Positions 1 to 15,000 of a DNA stretch of 50,024 nucleotides are shown here, one piece after another. This DNA is from Verrucomicrobiales bacterium (GTDB lineage: Bacteria > Verrucomicrobiota > Verrucomicrobiia > Verrucomicrobiales > DEV007): positions 1 to 50,024 of the forward strand of contig JARGOP010000019.1 of assembly GCA_029233965.1 (NCBI GenBank), given 5' to 3'. Each line of letters begins with the position of its first letter. Positions within the stretch are counted from its first letter, which is position 1. The position numbers were made by a program, and so were the translations under genes. Under the pieces are notes generated by a model, which did no database searches, was not told the origin of the DNA, and was given only the letters and a program-made list of their open reading frames with translations.

Positions 1-63
1 CCCGCCAGTCCCGCCAGTCCCGCCAGTCCCGCCAGTCCCGCCAGTCCCGCCAGTCCCGCCAGT
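1..63 (-). repeat. Seven tandem 9-bp units coding (Thr-Gly-Gly)n
   Basis: Seven perfect copies of cccgccagt continue to the window edge, so the true copy number is unknown. In the giant gene's frame each unit encodes Thr-Gly-Gly. As a multiple of three, length change would alter the linker without breaking the frame. Confidence 0.95.
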
Positions 64-3000
64 CGGAGGAGCATTCAGCTCGATTGTATCGTAGTAGAAG
101 GCGAATCCGGCAATATTTTGAGGTGCCGGGTCAGTCAAACTACCGTAGTCATGCTCAAGAGGACTGCTTGGATTGGTTCCGGTGATGTGCCGCGTGAATT
201 CGTCATCACGCTGCGTCTCGGAAGGATCCACCGGAGTGTCAATCCAAGCCTGGCCATTGATCATCGCATCAGCTGCCATCTGGTTGTTTGCTCTCGTTGG
301 GAGATAGACCCTGAGATCTTCTTCTCCGTATACCTGGCTTCCTGAATCCACGATAAAATCGCCACCAGCAGGATCAGTTTGCGCGTCACTGCTCACCGTG
401 AGTATCGTGCCGCTTGCAGGATCGACCGGGGTGAGCGCGGAATTAGCGAGATCGTTCACATGACCGACAAGCGCATTCAACAGACGAATATCATCCGTCG
501 CACTGATACTAATATCTCCGTCACGGCTCCCGGTTCCGCCAATTGCAGACAAGCTGCCACGGAGGTCATCTCCATGACCAACTTTCGCATAGGATCCCTG
601 TGTGGGATCATTTCCTGTTATCCGGACACTTCCACCCGTTGTCGTCACCTCAATATCACCTCCGAAAGAGTTACTGACTTGAGCGCCACCATTTCCAATC
701 TGAGCAAAAGAGAATCTTCCCGATCCTGCGCTCACAAAGACATCGTTACCCGCAGAAACCGTCAGATTCCCACTCAGTTCAGCGGCCTGCGCGTTCGCCC
801 CACCGTGACCAATTTGCACGGTTGAAGCATCAGCGTCGCCACCTAACAGGAAGACGCCCGTGACAGCGGATACGCCGACTGATTGATCAATGACATTGCC
901 ATCATACCCGGCTCCACCGTGACCAATCTGCACACTCGAAGACTGCCCCACATCACCGGAAACCATCTCAATAGCTCCGGCGGTGGCAGCAACATTCAAG
1001 ATACCGGACACAGAGCCCCCACCATTCGTTCCACCGTGACCGATCTGTGCAAATGCAGCATCACCGACACCGCCACCCATAATGATCGTTCCGGCACTGA
1101 GCGAAACATCGCCCTGCTTGTCACCGCCAGCATCGACGCCACCGTGACCAAACTGCGCACTTGCGCCGTTCCCACTGCCGGCATCGAAAATGGCCTGGCT
1201 GAAGGATCCCTCCGGAGTAATCGATCCAACCATGATTCCAGTATACCCTGCGCCACCATGACCAATTTGAGCGTAGGCGCTCTGGCCACTCGATCCGGTA
1301 ATCCCAAGACCGCCGGGCTGCAGCTGACGAATACTGATATCGGCGATCACATCTCCTCCCGCGGAGGTGCCCCCTCCGTGCCCTATCTGAGCGAAGCTAT
1401 TTTCTCCGGCTCCGGCGTCAACCGAGATACCCCCTGAGCTTGCAGAAAGATTCAGCGCGCCGGTGATCGCACCGGAGTTATCCCCGTAGAATCCGAGCTG
1501 CGCATAGCTACCATCGGTCGCACCACCGGCAACTGTAATACCGCTTCCCAGCACCTCGGTGACACCCGTCTTAGAGCCGACGCTCACTCCCGACTCCTGC
1601 GTGCCGTCCCCAATCCGCACAATTCCGTTATTCGCGCCGAACTCGGTCGCGGCAACAACTCCGGTAATGGAGATTGGAGCAAAGTTCGGAAGTGAAATAT
1701 TTCCAAGCGCCGGGTTCGACGCGTTGTATGTGCCGGTCATGACAGGCGCAGTTGCCGCCGTCGTTCCCGTGTTTGCCCAACCAGCCAGCAATCCAAGACC
1801 TCCCGACCCGGAATTTTGAAATCCAATAAGGAGAGTGAGATCGCCCCCGCTAAGAAGACTCAGCTGATTCGTTGAGTTGAAAGCCAAGTTGGACAGCGAA
1901 CCGGAACCGATCGTCAGCGACGAAGTTCCACCCGAAGCAATCGTGACGTCCCCCAGGGTAAGGGCAGCACCAATCGTCTCAGCGAGAGTGATGAGAGTTC
2001 CCGCCGCTCCCACACCGGTCTGCTGGCGGAGAGTTGGATCGAGATTGACCCCGGACAACCCGACGATGGAATAGCCGGAGTCTCCTCCATTCGTTCCACC
2101 GGCATAGTTCACCGATCCAGGACCGTCAGCGGTCTGGTGACTGATGAGGGAAGCTCCGGTCGAGCCATCCGTGAGCGAAATCGAGCCGTCGGTGTAGATA
2201 TTGAGGCCTCCGGTTCGTGTTCCGGTCGCATCGCCTGCCGAGGCACCGTGCCCGATCATGGCTCCGCTTCCGTCTCCGGTCAGAGAAATATCACCGCCTG
2301 CGACGATCGAGACACTGCCGTTCAGATCATTCGCCCCCGTACTACTCAGGTAGTGTCCGATCATCGCTTCCGAACCCGGGGAAGCGCCACCGTTGAGCGT
2401 AATCGCGTTGGTCACGTTTGTGGTGACAAATCCGGTGATAATGGCATCCGCCCCCGCATAGCTATTCCCGATCAGGGCAGGATTGCCCCCGGTTCCGGCG
2501 CCGCCATTGAGAGTGAGGGAGTCTCCCCCGACCAGCACATTTCCGGTGATATCACCACCATCCGCATCTGTTCCTCCGCTCCCGATCTGAGCATAGGACC
2601 CGGATGTCGCAGCCCCCGCCGTGAGGACGATATCGCCTGTGCCGGTTACTGCCGTGTTGCTGGTGATGACGCCGTCGGCATCATCGCCTCCGGCACCAAT
2701 CTGCACGTAGCTGTTCAACCCACCACTACTTGCGTCGAGGGTGAGTCCGTTACCGAAAGTGACCGTCGTGTCACCGTTCATGGTCGCCGCATCAGCACCG
2801 CGTCCGCCAATACCAATCTGTGAGAAACTGCCAAAGACGCCGCTATTGCCCCCGGAACCCATCGTGATCGACCCGGTCGCTGCCACCGTGGTGGCCCCGG
2901 CGATCGTGCCGACGAACGGATTGTCCCCGCCGCTGGCTCCACCGCCTGCCCCGATCTGGGTAAAAGCGGAATCTCCGATTCCTCCCGTCATTGTGACGTT

Positions 3001-6000
3001 CGTCGCGGTCACGGACGTGGCGGCATCCGTCAGATCAGCATTGACTGCTGTGTCTCCGATTCCGACGCCGCCCAGACCGATTCTTGCGGACCGATTGCTG
3101 CTGTCGCCACCGGTGAGGATGACATCTCCGGAAGCGGTGACGGTTGTCGTGCCGCTCATGGCGGAGTTATGAAGCGATCCTCCTCCGCCAATCTGCACAT
3201 AAGCCTGCGCGCCGGTTCCGGATGCATCCAGCGTCACGTCACCGGACGCTGCATTCACCGTCACGTTCGACGCAATCGTTCCGGAAGGCTGCTCCACGTC
3301 GGAGTTAGAGGTGATCCCACCCCCGGAGCCAATCTGTGCGTAGGCATCCTGGCCGTCGGAATTCAGCGTCACCGCGTCCCCTTCGACACGGACATCACCG
3401 GATTTGTCACCATCGGTCTCAGCCCCACCGAGGCCGATCTGTGCGTAGGCGCCCTGGCTTGCACCCGCGCTCAGGTTGATCGCTCCGCCGCCCTGCTCTG
3501 TCATCGTAGCAGGATTAAAATTTACATAGGTATTCCCGACCAGAGTTCCATCGAGATCGTAGCCACCAGCCCCGATCTGTGCATACGAGCGGTTACCGTT
3601 TCCGGTGAGACTTACTCCATTGCCGGCAATCACCGTCGTCAGGTTCCCGGCAAGACCGTGCGCCCCGTCCGCGAGATGACCACCGTGACCGATCTGGACG
3701 TAGGCGTCGGAACCGCTACCGGCGTTCATCGAGACCGCTCCTGTCGTTCCGACCACAATCAACCCGCTGGTGTCGCCAGCATTTTCATCACCACCGTGAC
3801 CAATCTGAGAGTAGGCATCGGCGGCTCCATTTCCTCCGTTCATCGCAACCGAGGTGAATCCTCCGATGAGGATGTCTCCGGACTTTGTGTTCGTCTCGGA
3901 GCCACTGTTCGCACCACCGTGTCCAATCTGGGTGTAGGCATTGTTAGAGGCAGCCGAATCCATTGTCAGTGCACCAGTCACTCCGGCGAGCGGACTCTGC
4001 GTCGCTTCGCTGAAGTTGATGTAGAGAGCGGAAGTGAAGACCCCGTCCGCGTCATACCCTCCATGGCCGACCTGAGCGTAGGCGCCGCTTCCTCCTGCGT
4101 TCAGATCGAGGGAATTTGCCTCGAGGCGGATCACGTCGCCGACGACACCGTGATTCCCGTTTGCAAGGTGGCCCCCGTGACCAATCTGAGCGTAGCCATC
4201 CGTGGTCGCTCCACCGGTGACATCGATCTCGCCGCTGCTCACTACCGTGATGTTTCCGTTCGTGTCACCGCCATTCTCGTTTCCTCCATGCCCGATCTGG
4301 GCATACGAATCCGGGCCGGATCCGCCAGTCAGCGTGACCGCCGCCGTTTCGAGGAGAGTGATGTTGCCCGACTTCGCCACCGGCGCACTGAACCCGGCGC
4401 TCCCGGCTCCTCCGTGTCCAATCTGCGCGTAAGCGCGGGTCCCTCCGCCAAGAAGCTCGACATTGGCTGCTTTCCCGATGAGAATATTGCCGGTGATGGT
4501 TCCCTCACGGTCGCGACCACCATGTCCGATCTGGGTGAATGCATCCGTGGAGCCTCCGGTGGAGTTCAGGATGATATTTCCGCTTCCACCGACTACCGCT
4601 CCGACTCCACCATTCGCGTTCGGATCGAAGTTCACGAAGATATTTCCGGAAAGCACCCCGTCGGTGTTGGCATCATCTTCGAACCCACCATGACCGATCT
4701 GAGCATAGGACTCAGGCGTCGTGCCACTGACCAAATCGATGGCATTGGCGAGAACAACAATCGCACCACCCTGGGCGCCTTCAACTTCGTGACCGCCGTG
4801 CCCTACCTGGGCGAAATTCGCGGTAGTGTTCACTCCGCCGCCACCAGCCACCGTGAGGGTGCCATTGCGGGCATCGACGCGAATCGCGCTGTCCGTCGTC
4901 GAAGTCATCTGCGCACCACCATGACCAATCATCGCGTAAGCGTCATCGGTCGTCGTGCTCGCCCCACCGCGCACCGTAACATCTGTCCCTGCCGTGACCT
5001 CGATCGTCGAATTCACGGTTGGGCTGCCGGTGTTGTCCAGGCCGCCATGACCGATCATCGCAAACGAATTGTCTTTTGCGCCTCCCAGAACCTCTACCGA
5101 AGTTCCGGCATTCACGCGAATGAAATCGTCTGCGTCACCGAGATCACCGGCATAAGTGATGCCTCCATGTCCAATCATCGCGAAACCACCGGTTCCGGTT
5201 GTTGAGTCGGAACCAGCGACCCGGATGAAGGTATCAGCTTTGACGTCAATAAAACCAGTCATCTCTCCGTCTGCGCCCGCTCCGCCATTGCCGATCTTGG
5301 CGACTGCATTATCCCCGTTGCCGGCGTCCACGGTGACCGATCCCCCGTTCGAAGTGACAGTGATATTGCTGTCCATATCCCCGTCAGCCCCGTTGCCTCC
5401 CATCCCGATCTGGGCGTAGGCCGTATTTCCATCACCTCCATCGAGGGAGATGTCGCCCCCGGCGGTGACCGACACATCACTCACGTGATTGTTGGAGGGA
5501 TTCCCCTGGCCGCCCGCTCCAATCTGCACATAAGAGCGCGTTGCCGCGCCGGCATTCATGTCGATGGCCCCGGCGACAGTCACGACCGTGTCACTGAGAG
5601 TGATCAAGCCGCCACTCGCGTGGCCTCCGTTTCCAATGAACACGAAGGCGTCCGCTGTCGTAGCTGAGTCTCCTCCGGTCATCGTCAAGCCACCGCCGGA
5701 GCTGGTCACACTCACCTGTCCCTGCTTCGTGCCACTTCCCCCGTTTCCGCCAAGGCCGATCATGGAGAACGCGTTCTCGCCAAGTCCACCCGTCATGAGG
5801 ATGTCGCCGCCCGTAGCAACAGTGACGGCACCGAACAGATTCCCTTCCGGCACAGCTCCTCCGAGACCGATCTGGGCAAAGGAGTCCTCGCCTCCTCCCG
5901 CAGTGAGAGTGATGTCACGGGAGGCCGTGATGTCGATATTCGCCGTCATCACTCCACTCACGGCGCGTCCACCGTGACCGATTAAGGCATGGCTTTGGGT

Positions 6001-9000
6001 GCTGCCTCCACCTTCGAGAGTGATGTCGCGGAAGTTGGTCAAAGTAATGTTGCCCGAAGCATCGGCATCGGCATCACTGCCGCCGTGACCGATCTGGAGG
6101 AAATTTCCAGTTCCTGTGCCGGCAGCATCGCTGAGGAGAGAGACGTCGCCCTGATCCGCCAGTGCCGCAGCTCCGGTCAGCGTGATCAACCCCGACTTCG
6201 TTCCGTCATCGTTCGTGCCGCCATGGCCAATCTGAGCAAAAGCTCCGGTTTGACCGGCAGGTGTCGCCGTGAGGGTGACATTGGAAACGTTCAAGAGCGA
6301 GATGTTACCACCTCGAGTGCCCGTCCCATTGGAGATCCCGTGACCGATCTGAGCGTACGATCCGTTTGCTCCGGCCAACTGCCCGCCGCTCAAGGTGACT
6401 CCGGCCGGCTCGCAGAAAGAGATGTAGATTTCCGCGTCGACGTTGATTCCGGTAGTCGATCCCGCTCCGCCATGACCGATTTGGGTAAAGGCACCTGCTG
6501 CGTCCCCGCTGTTCAAGGTCAGCCCGCCTGCACGCGCCTGGACATCGATGCTCGGACGGTAATTGATCGGCCCGGGACCGGTGATGTCACTCGCCGGGTT
6601 GTGGAAACCGATCTGGGTAAAAGCATTGGCTGTCGTATCGCTGGAGATCAGCTCGATTTCATAGCCGCGAAGAACGGTGGACCCACTTTGTGATCCCACC
6701 ATGACGGCTTGCGTCTGCGATGCATTACCGATCGTCAGTTTACCCTGGGTGTGAATCGAGCTGGACGTATCCGCGAAGGTATTTCCCCAGGCGTCCTTGT
6801 CATCGAAATCAATCGCACCCGGCGTGATGTTCGGGTCACAAGCCCCGTTGTTGAAGTCAATCGTGGAAGCGTCCTGGACTCCGTTCCAACCGGCGACAAG
6901 AGCGATGAGACCGTTACCCGCATTCTGGACACTCCGGTTGAAGTTGATGTTACCTGTGGCGAGGACCACGAAGCTGAAGCTGTCGTTTGTGAACTGATCG
7001 CCGGAGTTGGCAGGAATCCCCACTTCGACGTCCGCCCCGGTATTGTCAGTGATAAAGATATCCCCCGTTCCGGCGATACCGTTGACGATGACGCCCTGAT
7101 TTTCACGGGAACCGGAAGCCGCATCGTTTCCGATCGTCGAACCGTTCACGATGTAGCGGTAGCTGTCGCCACCAAGGTAGGTGGAGTCGCTGAGCCCCCC
7201 ACCGGTGTTAGTACGGTGAATCAGATGAACGTTTGAGTTCGCCCCTGTTCCGGAGTTCAGAACCGCATCGCCATCGACAAAATACTGAAGGCCACCCTCC
7301 CGGGTCCCGCCTGAGATGCCGCTGCCAAAGTTCCCATAGGCCCCGAATCCATCCCCGTGTCCTGCCATGACGTAGCTGCCGTCGCCGGCGCCGCCGGTCA
7401 TGACAAGGTCACCTCCGTTGTTCGCGACGACAAAGATATCTCCGGCGAGATCCATGTTTCTACCCGTCACCCCGGCGCCATGCCCAATCTGGACGAACCT
7501 TCCATTCGTGTCGCCACCGAGCATCGTGACTCCGCCCGCGTTGGTAAACCCGGAGACCACCGTGACATCACCGGCATGATTGCCATCGGCATTCTGACCG
7601 CCGTGACCGATCTGCACATACGCGTTGGTCCCTGCAGAATCGTTCGCCGCCGCATCCAGCGTCCAGGTTCCGCCGACGTGCACGCAAATATCGCCGAGTT
7701 GATTGACGACCCGGGCGTTGGTCCCGCCGTGACCGATCTGGGAATAGGCATTATTCCCGTTTCCGGAAACGAGGCTTCCGTTTCCGGCGATGGAAATATC
7801 GATCGCAGAGCTGGTCACCGAAGTGCCGCTGGCCGTTGCGGTATTCACGCCTCCATGACCAATCTGGGCAGAGGCGGAAGATCCGCCGGCGGTCAGACTG
7901 AGGGAGCCGCTGTTGCTCGTGATACTGATCGTTCCGTCATTCAGTCCGGCGCCGGAATCAGCGTCGTTACCACCGTGACCGATCTGGGTGTATGCCCTCA
8001 CAGCATTGCCGGAGGCCAGGGTGATGTCATTTTCCGTCGAAAGAACAACGTCGCCGCTGAGGGAACCTTTCGCGAGTCGTCCTCCGTGGCCCAGTTGCGC
8101 ATAGGAATCGGTATTTCCAGTCAGTGTCTGAAGTTCAAACGCTCCGGTCGATCTCAGAGTGATTGCTCCTTCATGATCGCCACTCGTCCGAATGCCACCG
8201 TGCCCAATCTGAGTGTAGCTGCTGCCCGCCGTGCCCGCCCGAAAATTGGCATCCGCCCCGGCATTCAGTAGCGTCGTGCCATCCGCTGCATATCCGGCAA
8301 AGACCTGGATCGCTCCAGCGGAACCCAAAGCGGTCGTTACCGGCGTATTGAGATGAAAGCCCGCCGATCCGGAAGGTTCCGCCGCCGGAACAATTGACGG
8401 ATCGAAGGAGGCGTCAATCCCGCCGTGGCCAATCTGGGCGTAGGAGTTGGCCCCACCGCCTGCAAAGTTCACCCCGGTGGCTCCGGAAACAGTGATCGCA
8501 TTTTCCAGCCCGCCGGAGCCGTTGGCGTCGAAAAGACCGTGGTTCCCCATCGATCCGGAACCGCCGTGTCCAATCTGAGCAAAGGCATTGCCGGCCGTGC
8601 CTGCGGTGAACTGGATCGCGCCATTTGTTGAGGTCACGTCAATACTCCCTTCATGACCTTCGTCCGCGATCGCTGCGCTGCGGAAACCGCCGTGCCCGAG
8701 CTGCGCATATCCGACACTACCGCCGTTCCCACCTGTGAAGGAGATATCCAATCCTGCGGTAACGGCGATGTTGCCCGAGAGCGTGCCCGGATAATAGCGA
8801 TCATTGATATTATTCCCCGGCGTAGCTCCGGTTCCACTCTGACGATAGTCATTGCGTCCCCCGTGACCGAGTTGAGCGAAGCTGCTCCCGTTCGCCCCAC
8901 TCGTGAAGCGAATCTCGCCGCCGACACCGGCCGTGACGTCAATGTCACCCGTGTGCGAACCGGAAGCGAAGAAACCGCCGTGACCAAGCATAACGTAGCG

Positions 9001-12000
9001 CTCATCCGGGTTGTCGGCCCCGGTCGCGAGATCCACATCAACCCCGTCGAGAAGCGACTCAAAACGAATCGCTCCCTCCGTCGCGTCCACCGAGATCGTT
9101 CCGGTATGGTCGCCAGCCGTGGAATGCCCCCCGTGACCGAGCTGGGCAAAATTACGATCCTGTGATCCGGCGGCAAAGGAAATGTCCCCGGTCGCCGTCA
9201 CCACGGTGATGTCAGCGGTGTTTCCGACCCGCTCCGCCGGAGTGGGGAAGCCGGGAGTCCCGGCGGTGTTGTCCGCGTAGTTGCCGGGATTCGGATTGTC
9301 GGCATCGTGTCCGCCGTGACCGAGCATCGCGTAGGCAATGCGCTGATTCTGGGTTTCGAGGAGACCGGAACCACCACTGAACGAAATTCCGCTGGCGGCT
9401 CTGACGTCAATGACTTCCGTGGCGAGACCGTGATCGCCCCGCGCCCCGTTTCCACCGTGACCGAGCTGCGTGTAGGCGTTGATCGCGTTACCCGCCGTGA
9501 ATGAAATCGCTCCCGTCGTGGTCGGAGTTCCGAAGGAAACAAAGTTGAGGCCGAAGAAGAAGTTCCCGCTCGTTCCCGCGCTGGCATAAATGCTGCCACT
9601 GTGATTGCCGGCCGCTCCGTTGCCACCATGACCGAGTTGAGAGTAGCCATTGTTCCCGTTTCCGGAAACGAAGGAGAGATTCTCTCTCGCCCGCACCGCA
9701 ATTGTCCCGCTGTGATCGCCCTGGTTGCTGATTCCGCCGTGTCCGAGCTGGGCATAGGCATTCACCCCGTTTCCTCCGGTGAAGGAGATGCTTCCACCGG
9801 TGGAAGCCACCTCAATTTCACCGACAACACCCGGGGTGCCGGCACCATCATTGTTGGGACTATCAGCATCATAGCCTCCCTGTCCAATCTGGACATAAGC
9901 TCGTGACCCATCGCCTGACTCGGCGGTGATATCACCACCCGCAAGAATGAAAATGTTTCCGTTCTGATCACCTCGCGAGGCATAGCCGCCATGACCCACC
10001 TGGGCGAAGGCGTCTTCTTCTCCACCGGCAATGAGATCAAACGTGCCGCCTGCCGTGATTCGGATTTCGCCCTCGTGATTTCCCGGTGCGGAACGACCGC
10101 CGTGACCGATCATGGAAACAGCACGTAAGCCGTCACCGCTTCGAACCGCAAGGTTCCCCGTCGCCGCTACCGTGATCGCTCCGCTGGAATCTCCGGAGGA
10201 AGCGCGACCCGAGTGACCGATTTGGGCAGAGGAATCCACATGTGCGACATCCGTCCCCCCACCTGCGAGGGTGATGTCGGCACCGCGGACGCCGATGGCT
10301 CCAGAGTGACCTGCCGCGATGCTGCGACCGCCGTGACCGATCATGGCCCATTGCTGATTGGCATTGCCTGCGAGAACGGTCACATTTCCTCCCGCCCCGA
10401 AGGACGCATCTACCGAGATGTTACCGCTGTGGGAGGGGTCAGCAGGATCGTTCGCTGCTCCCAACGTCGAATCATCACCTCCATGACCGATCTGGGCAAT
10501 GGCGCGCAATCCGGCTCCGGCTTCGACGCGGACACCGCCGTCGGCGGCGTGAACCGTGACATCACCTGTGGCCGACCCGGCGAGATCCGCGTCACCGAGG
10601 TCATCGACCGCATTGACGCTGCGGAATCCGATCTGGGCATACTCATTGAACCCATTGCCTCCGAGGACTTCCACACTGCTGCCGGATACCGTCGTCGTCC
10701 CATCACGGCTCCCCACCGCGATGGCACGGGGAGTAGCGTCAATAATCACGGAACTTCCATTGAATCCGAGACTCCCCGCAGCGCTGACCGCAGCCATGTT
10801 GAGCGAACCGACGGGGGGACCGAAGAGATGATCAATCTGCTGAAAATCGTCCGTTCCGATCGACGGGAAGTCAATGATCCCCCCGGCCCCGCTAAAGAAA
10901 TCAGAGCCGAACTGCGTTCCGGCAATCAGGTTCACATCACCGGATCCGGGATTTTGAATGCTGAAATTGACGGCGATATTGCCCGAGGCGAGCAGGCTGA
11001 AGTTGTTGCTGCGATTCGTCGCATCAAAAAGCGTGGCCCCGTTGAGCAGACTGTTGACCGTGATGTTTCCGGCGCTGTAGGCAAAATCACCGAAGGCCAT
11101 ATTCGGACGGATAAACGTATCACGGAAGGTGTCCGTGATCGTGATATTGTTGTTCGTGTTAGCCGTTCCGTTGTTCGCAGAGATCAGCCCGTCCCGGGCA
11201 ATAACCTGGTGCCCAAGCGGGACATAGCTGCTCCCCACCTCAAGGTTACTCATCGAAATATTGGCTGCCCCGAACGGATTCTGAACGTCATCAGTCCGCT
11301 CAAACTCATGACCGATCCAGGCAGTCCGGTTGCCGTTGCGATCAAGGGTGATCGTATCAGCAAGGGCGAATATGCGCCCTTCCCGTTTTCCGCCGAGGTT
11401 GTCACGGTTGTTATTGTCGTCACTGCCGTGTCCAATGAGAGCGTAGGAATTCCAGCCACCCGCCTTGAGACTCATATCACCGCCCTCGCTGATCACGGAA
11501 ACGTCCCCTACCGTATCGACTGCGCGGGTGTTGTTCACGTCTGAAGCATCGTCCCATCCGCCGTGACCAATCTGGGCGAACCTGCGGGTTCCCACTCCGC
11601 CAAGAAGGGTGATATCCCCCGTTGCTGACACTCCGATATCCCCGGTGTAGAGGTCGCTGCCGACTCCCTGGCTCCGGTTTCCGCCGTGTCCGATGTGAAC
11701 TTCCGAGTCTTCCCGTCCGGACCCACCATTCAAGGAAATTGTTCCCAGCGTCGGATCGAGAGTCGTGAAGGTGACATTGTCCTTTGTCCCATCGAGATCA
11801 AAGTCAAAGACATCATTGAAGATGCCGGTTCCAAGACTGGTGAAAAGCGCACCGGATCCGGCACTCACCATGATGTGGCCGGACTTATCCCCCTCAGAGT
11901 CATACCCCCCGTGACCGACACGGGCGTTGGCCCGGGCACCATCGCCCGCATTCGCTGCAAAGGCTCCCCCGGCACGGATGAAAATATTCGCGCTTTCGTC

Positions 12001-15000
12001 GACGCCGCTACCGCCGATCAAGCCTCGCGTGCCTCGAGACCCATGGCCCACCATCGCAAAAGTGTCATCGTCGTGACCACTGTTGATCGTGACATCTCCC
12101 GTGCGAGCGACGATCGAAATGTCGCCGACATAGGCCCGATCAGCCGGATCATTGTTCGGAAGATCGGCATCGTAGCCACCATGTCCTACCATGGCATAAG
12201 CACGATCCGTCATCGTCGATTCGTAAACGACTCCGATATTGGATGTCCCCCCATAGGCATTCGCACCCGGGTTGACATCCTGAGTAAACTGAATCCGACT
12301 CGCGGTGTAACTGCCCACGGTGTCCCCAACCGCCACCGGATCGACATTTGTGATGCCCGCATCGACAGTTTCCACAACGAGGTTCCCGTTATTATTGGGA
12401 TCGTGAAGAGTCATCACAATGTTATTCGAATCGTCCCGGATGATTACCCTTAGCGTTCCCGTCTGGACCTGGTTGAAATTGAAGTCAGCCTCACCGGCTG
12501 CGCGTGCTGCGCCCGCAGCCGTAGCCTCAAATTCGCCGGCCCGGTCGAGATTCCGGAACGAGTTGCCATCCGTCGAAGGTCTGGTAAATGCGTAAGCTGC
12601 CGTATAGCTCCCCGTCGATCCGTCCGCCTTCATCTGGCTCCCTTCGATGAGAACACTTCCATTCGCGAGAACCTGAATGTCGCCGGAGTGGTTGCCGCGT
12701 GCATTGTAGCCGCCGTTACCCAGCTGGACATAGTTATTTACCCCACCTGCCGTGGTGAACGTGATGTCGCCGCCGGAGCTGACCGAAATGACCTCGGTGG
12801 CAAGGCCGAAGTTTCCTGCAGAGCTGGCCGCATTTCCATCCATACGCCCGCCGTGACCGAGCTGAGCATAGTTGTTGTTGTCCGCCCAGTCATCAAGCGT
12901 TCCGCCGCCACCTGCAAAGAGAATGCGGGAGTTCGCGTCAAGGACGTTGCCGTTCCCGTCAATACCGGCACGCACCTCGATGTTGCCATGATGATCGCCC
13001 TGGGCATTCGCGCCACCGTGACCGATCTGCGCGTAATGATAACTGCCCCCGCCGTCTCCGGGCGTCGCCTCAAAGCCGCTCTGGGACGCAAGGAAGGAGA
13101 TATCTCCGGAGGTCGTGACGACGGAGATGTCGCCGCTGTGACCTTCCAGCCCGACAGCAAGGACGCGATCGGGGTCCTTGTAGGCATCTGCATTGTAGCC
13201 TCCATGGCCAATCTGCGTGTAGTTCTGGGCCTCGTTGCCGACATCGAACGGATTGCCATTCTTGAAGTAGGAACCGGCCGCAAAATGAATGTCTCCATCC
13301 GCAAGAATTGTGATGGATCCTTCGAAACCCTCACCGCCTTGTGCTACGGTGCCGTAAGTTCTCGTGCCATGTCCTCCATGACCAATCTGCGAGCTGTTGT
13401 TGAGATGATCGCCCGAGCGGAAAACAATACCCTTTCCACTCTCAGGACCCGCCGCAAAGGAGCCGGCAGTGACCGCGATATCCCCGGAATGGGAGCCGTC
13501 GGAATCGTTACCACCATGTCCGAGTTGGACATAGGAGCGCTCGTTTCCTCCCGGATTGGTGTTTCCGGCCGATGCGTCAACGCCGGCAATAAAGCGGATA
13601 CCGCCATCGACGTTGACCGTGATATCTCCAGAATGTGTGTCCCGGGTCGAACGTCCGCCATGTCCAAGTTGAGCGTAGGTGTCGGAATCCTTCCCGGCGA
13701 GGAATTCAAGATCTCCTGCCGTGACCGTGACCGTGATGTTGCCACTGTTTCCGAGGTCATCATCCGAAGTTTTCTGATTTCCGTCGGCATCGCGAACGGC
13801 TTCATTGTATTGACCGTGATCATCGTCTGAATTGTATCCTCCGTGTCCGAGCTGGACAAAGCCCACGTTGGCACCATCGACAGAATTCCCTCCGACGAAA
13901 GAAATTGTATCAACCGAACTCACGATGATGTCCCCATTGTATTCGCCACCCGATTCGTATCCACCATGGCCGAGAAGGGCATAGGCAGCCCCATGGTTTG
14001 CGGTACGGGTTCCATCTCCCTGGACTGCGTTAAAATCAATCCCCCCGGCGCTTTCCACGGTGATGTTCCCGACAACGTCCCCGAATGTCCGGAAACCTCC
14101 ATGCCCGATCTGGGCATAAGATTCCCCGGCATTGCCGTAGATGGTACCTTCCGCTTCACTCGGTGCAAGCATGCGGATGTCTCCGCCCGCGTTCGTGGTT
14201 CTCACGGTGATGTTCCCCATGAACGTTCCCAGCGTTGCCGGTCCGACCGTGCTCGTTCCTGTCGGGGTGATGAAATTTTCGGTCCCGGGCACGACTTCAT
14301 TGATCGGACGACCTGTCAGAAAGTCCAGCGCAAGCCCATCCGGGTTGGTGGTGTAGGGCTCCCACGGGTTGCGTCCGGCATTATTCGCGACAAGACCTCC
14401 ATTATCGTAGCCCCCGAGAATTGCGAAGAGATTACCATCCATATCCTGAACATCGCGGAAGCTCGATCTCCAGCCACCATGACCAATCTGAGCAAAATTG
14501 CGTGCGGTGTTTGTATTCGAAATACCGGTTGCTTTGAACGTGACGCCATCGCCTGCCTCGACGAGAATATCAGAGTTCAGGCGGTTATCAGATCCGTCGC
14601 CCCCGTGGTTGCCGAAAGTCTCGTAGCCGCCATGACCGATCATGATATAGTCACCGCGACGGCTTCCTCCTTCGAAAAGAATCTCGCCGGTCGCGGAGAC
14701 ATCAATGTTTCCACTGTGACCGTCACCGTATGCGGATGCCCATGGATTCGCTGCGACCTGGCGTCCGCCGTGACCAATCTGGGCAAACCCGAGATCACCG
14801 TCATTGTTTCCCGCGTTGAACAGGATATCCCCGCCGCTCTGAACATCAATGTTTCCGGAACGGGTTGCGGGACGGTAGCCGCGATCATTGGAACGGCGAT
14901 GCGCCGCATTGCTTCCACCCCACCGGTCGGTGCGGGTTCCCCCGTCCGCGAAGCCACCATGACCGATCTGGGCGAAAGAGTTGCTGTCTCCTCCGTCAAA

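Noticed and set aside
3169-5205. 678-codon plus-strand open frame, and similar ones at 10213-11544, 16150-17901 and 19957-21786
   Set aside because: They lie antisense to the giant gene and translate as echoes of its repeats (TNLxVG, MTDLGxG). Repeated GC-rich codons simply leave few stops on the other strand.
1-6640. CRISPR-like regular spacing of short repeats
   Set aside because: The repeats are coding, degenerate at the DNA level, and the intervals are translated as part of one protein, so not a CRISPR array.
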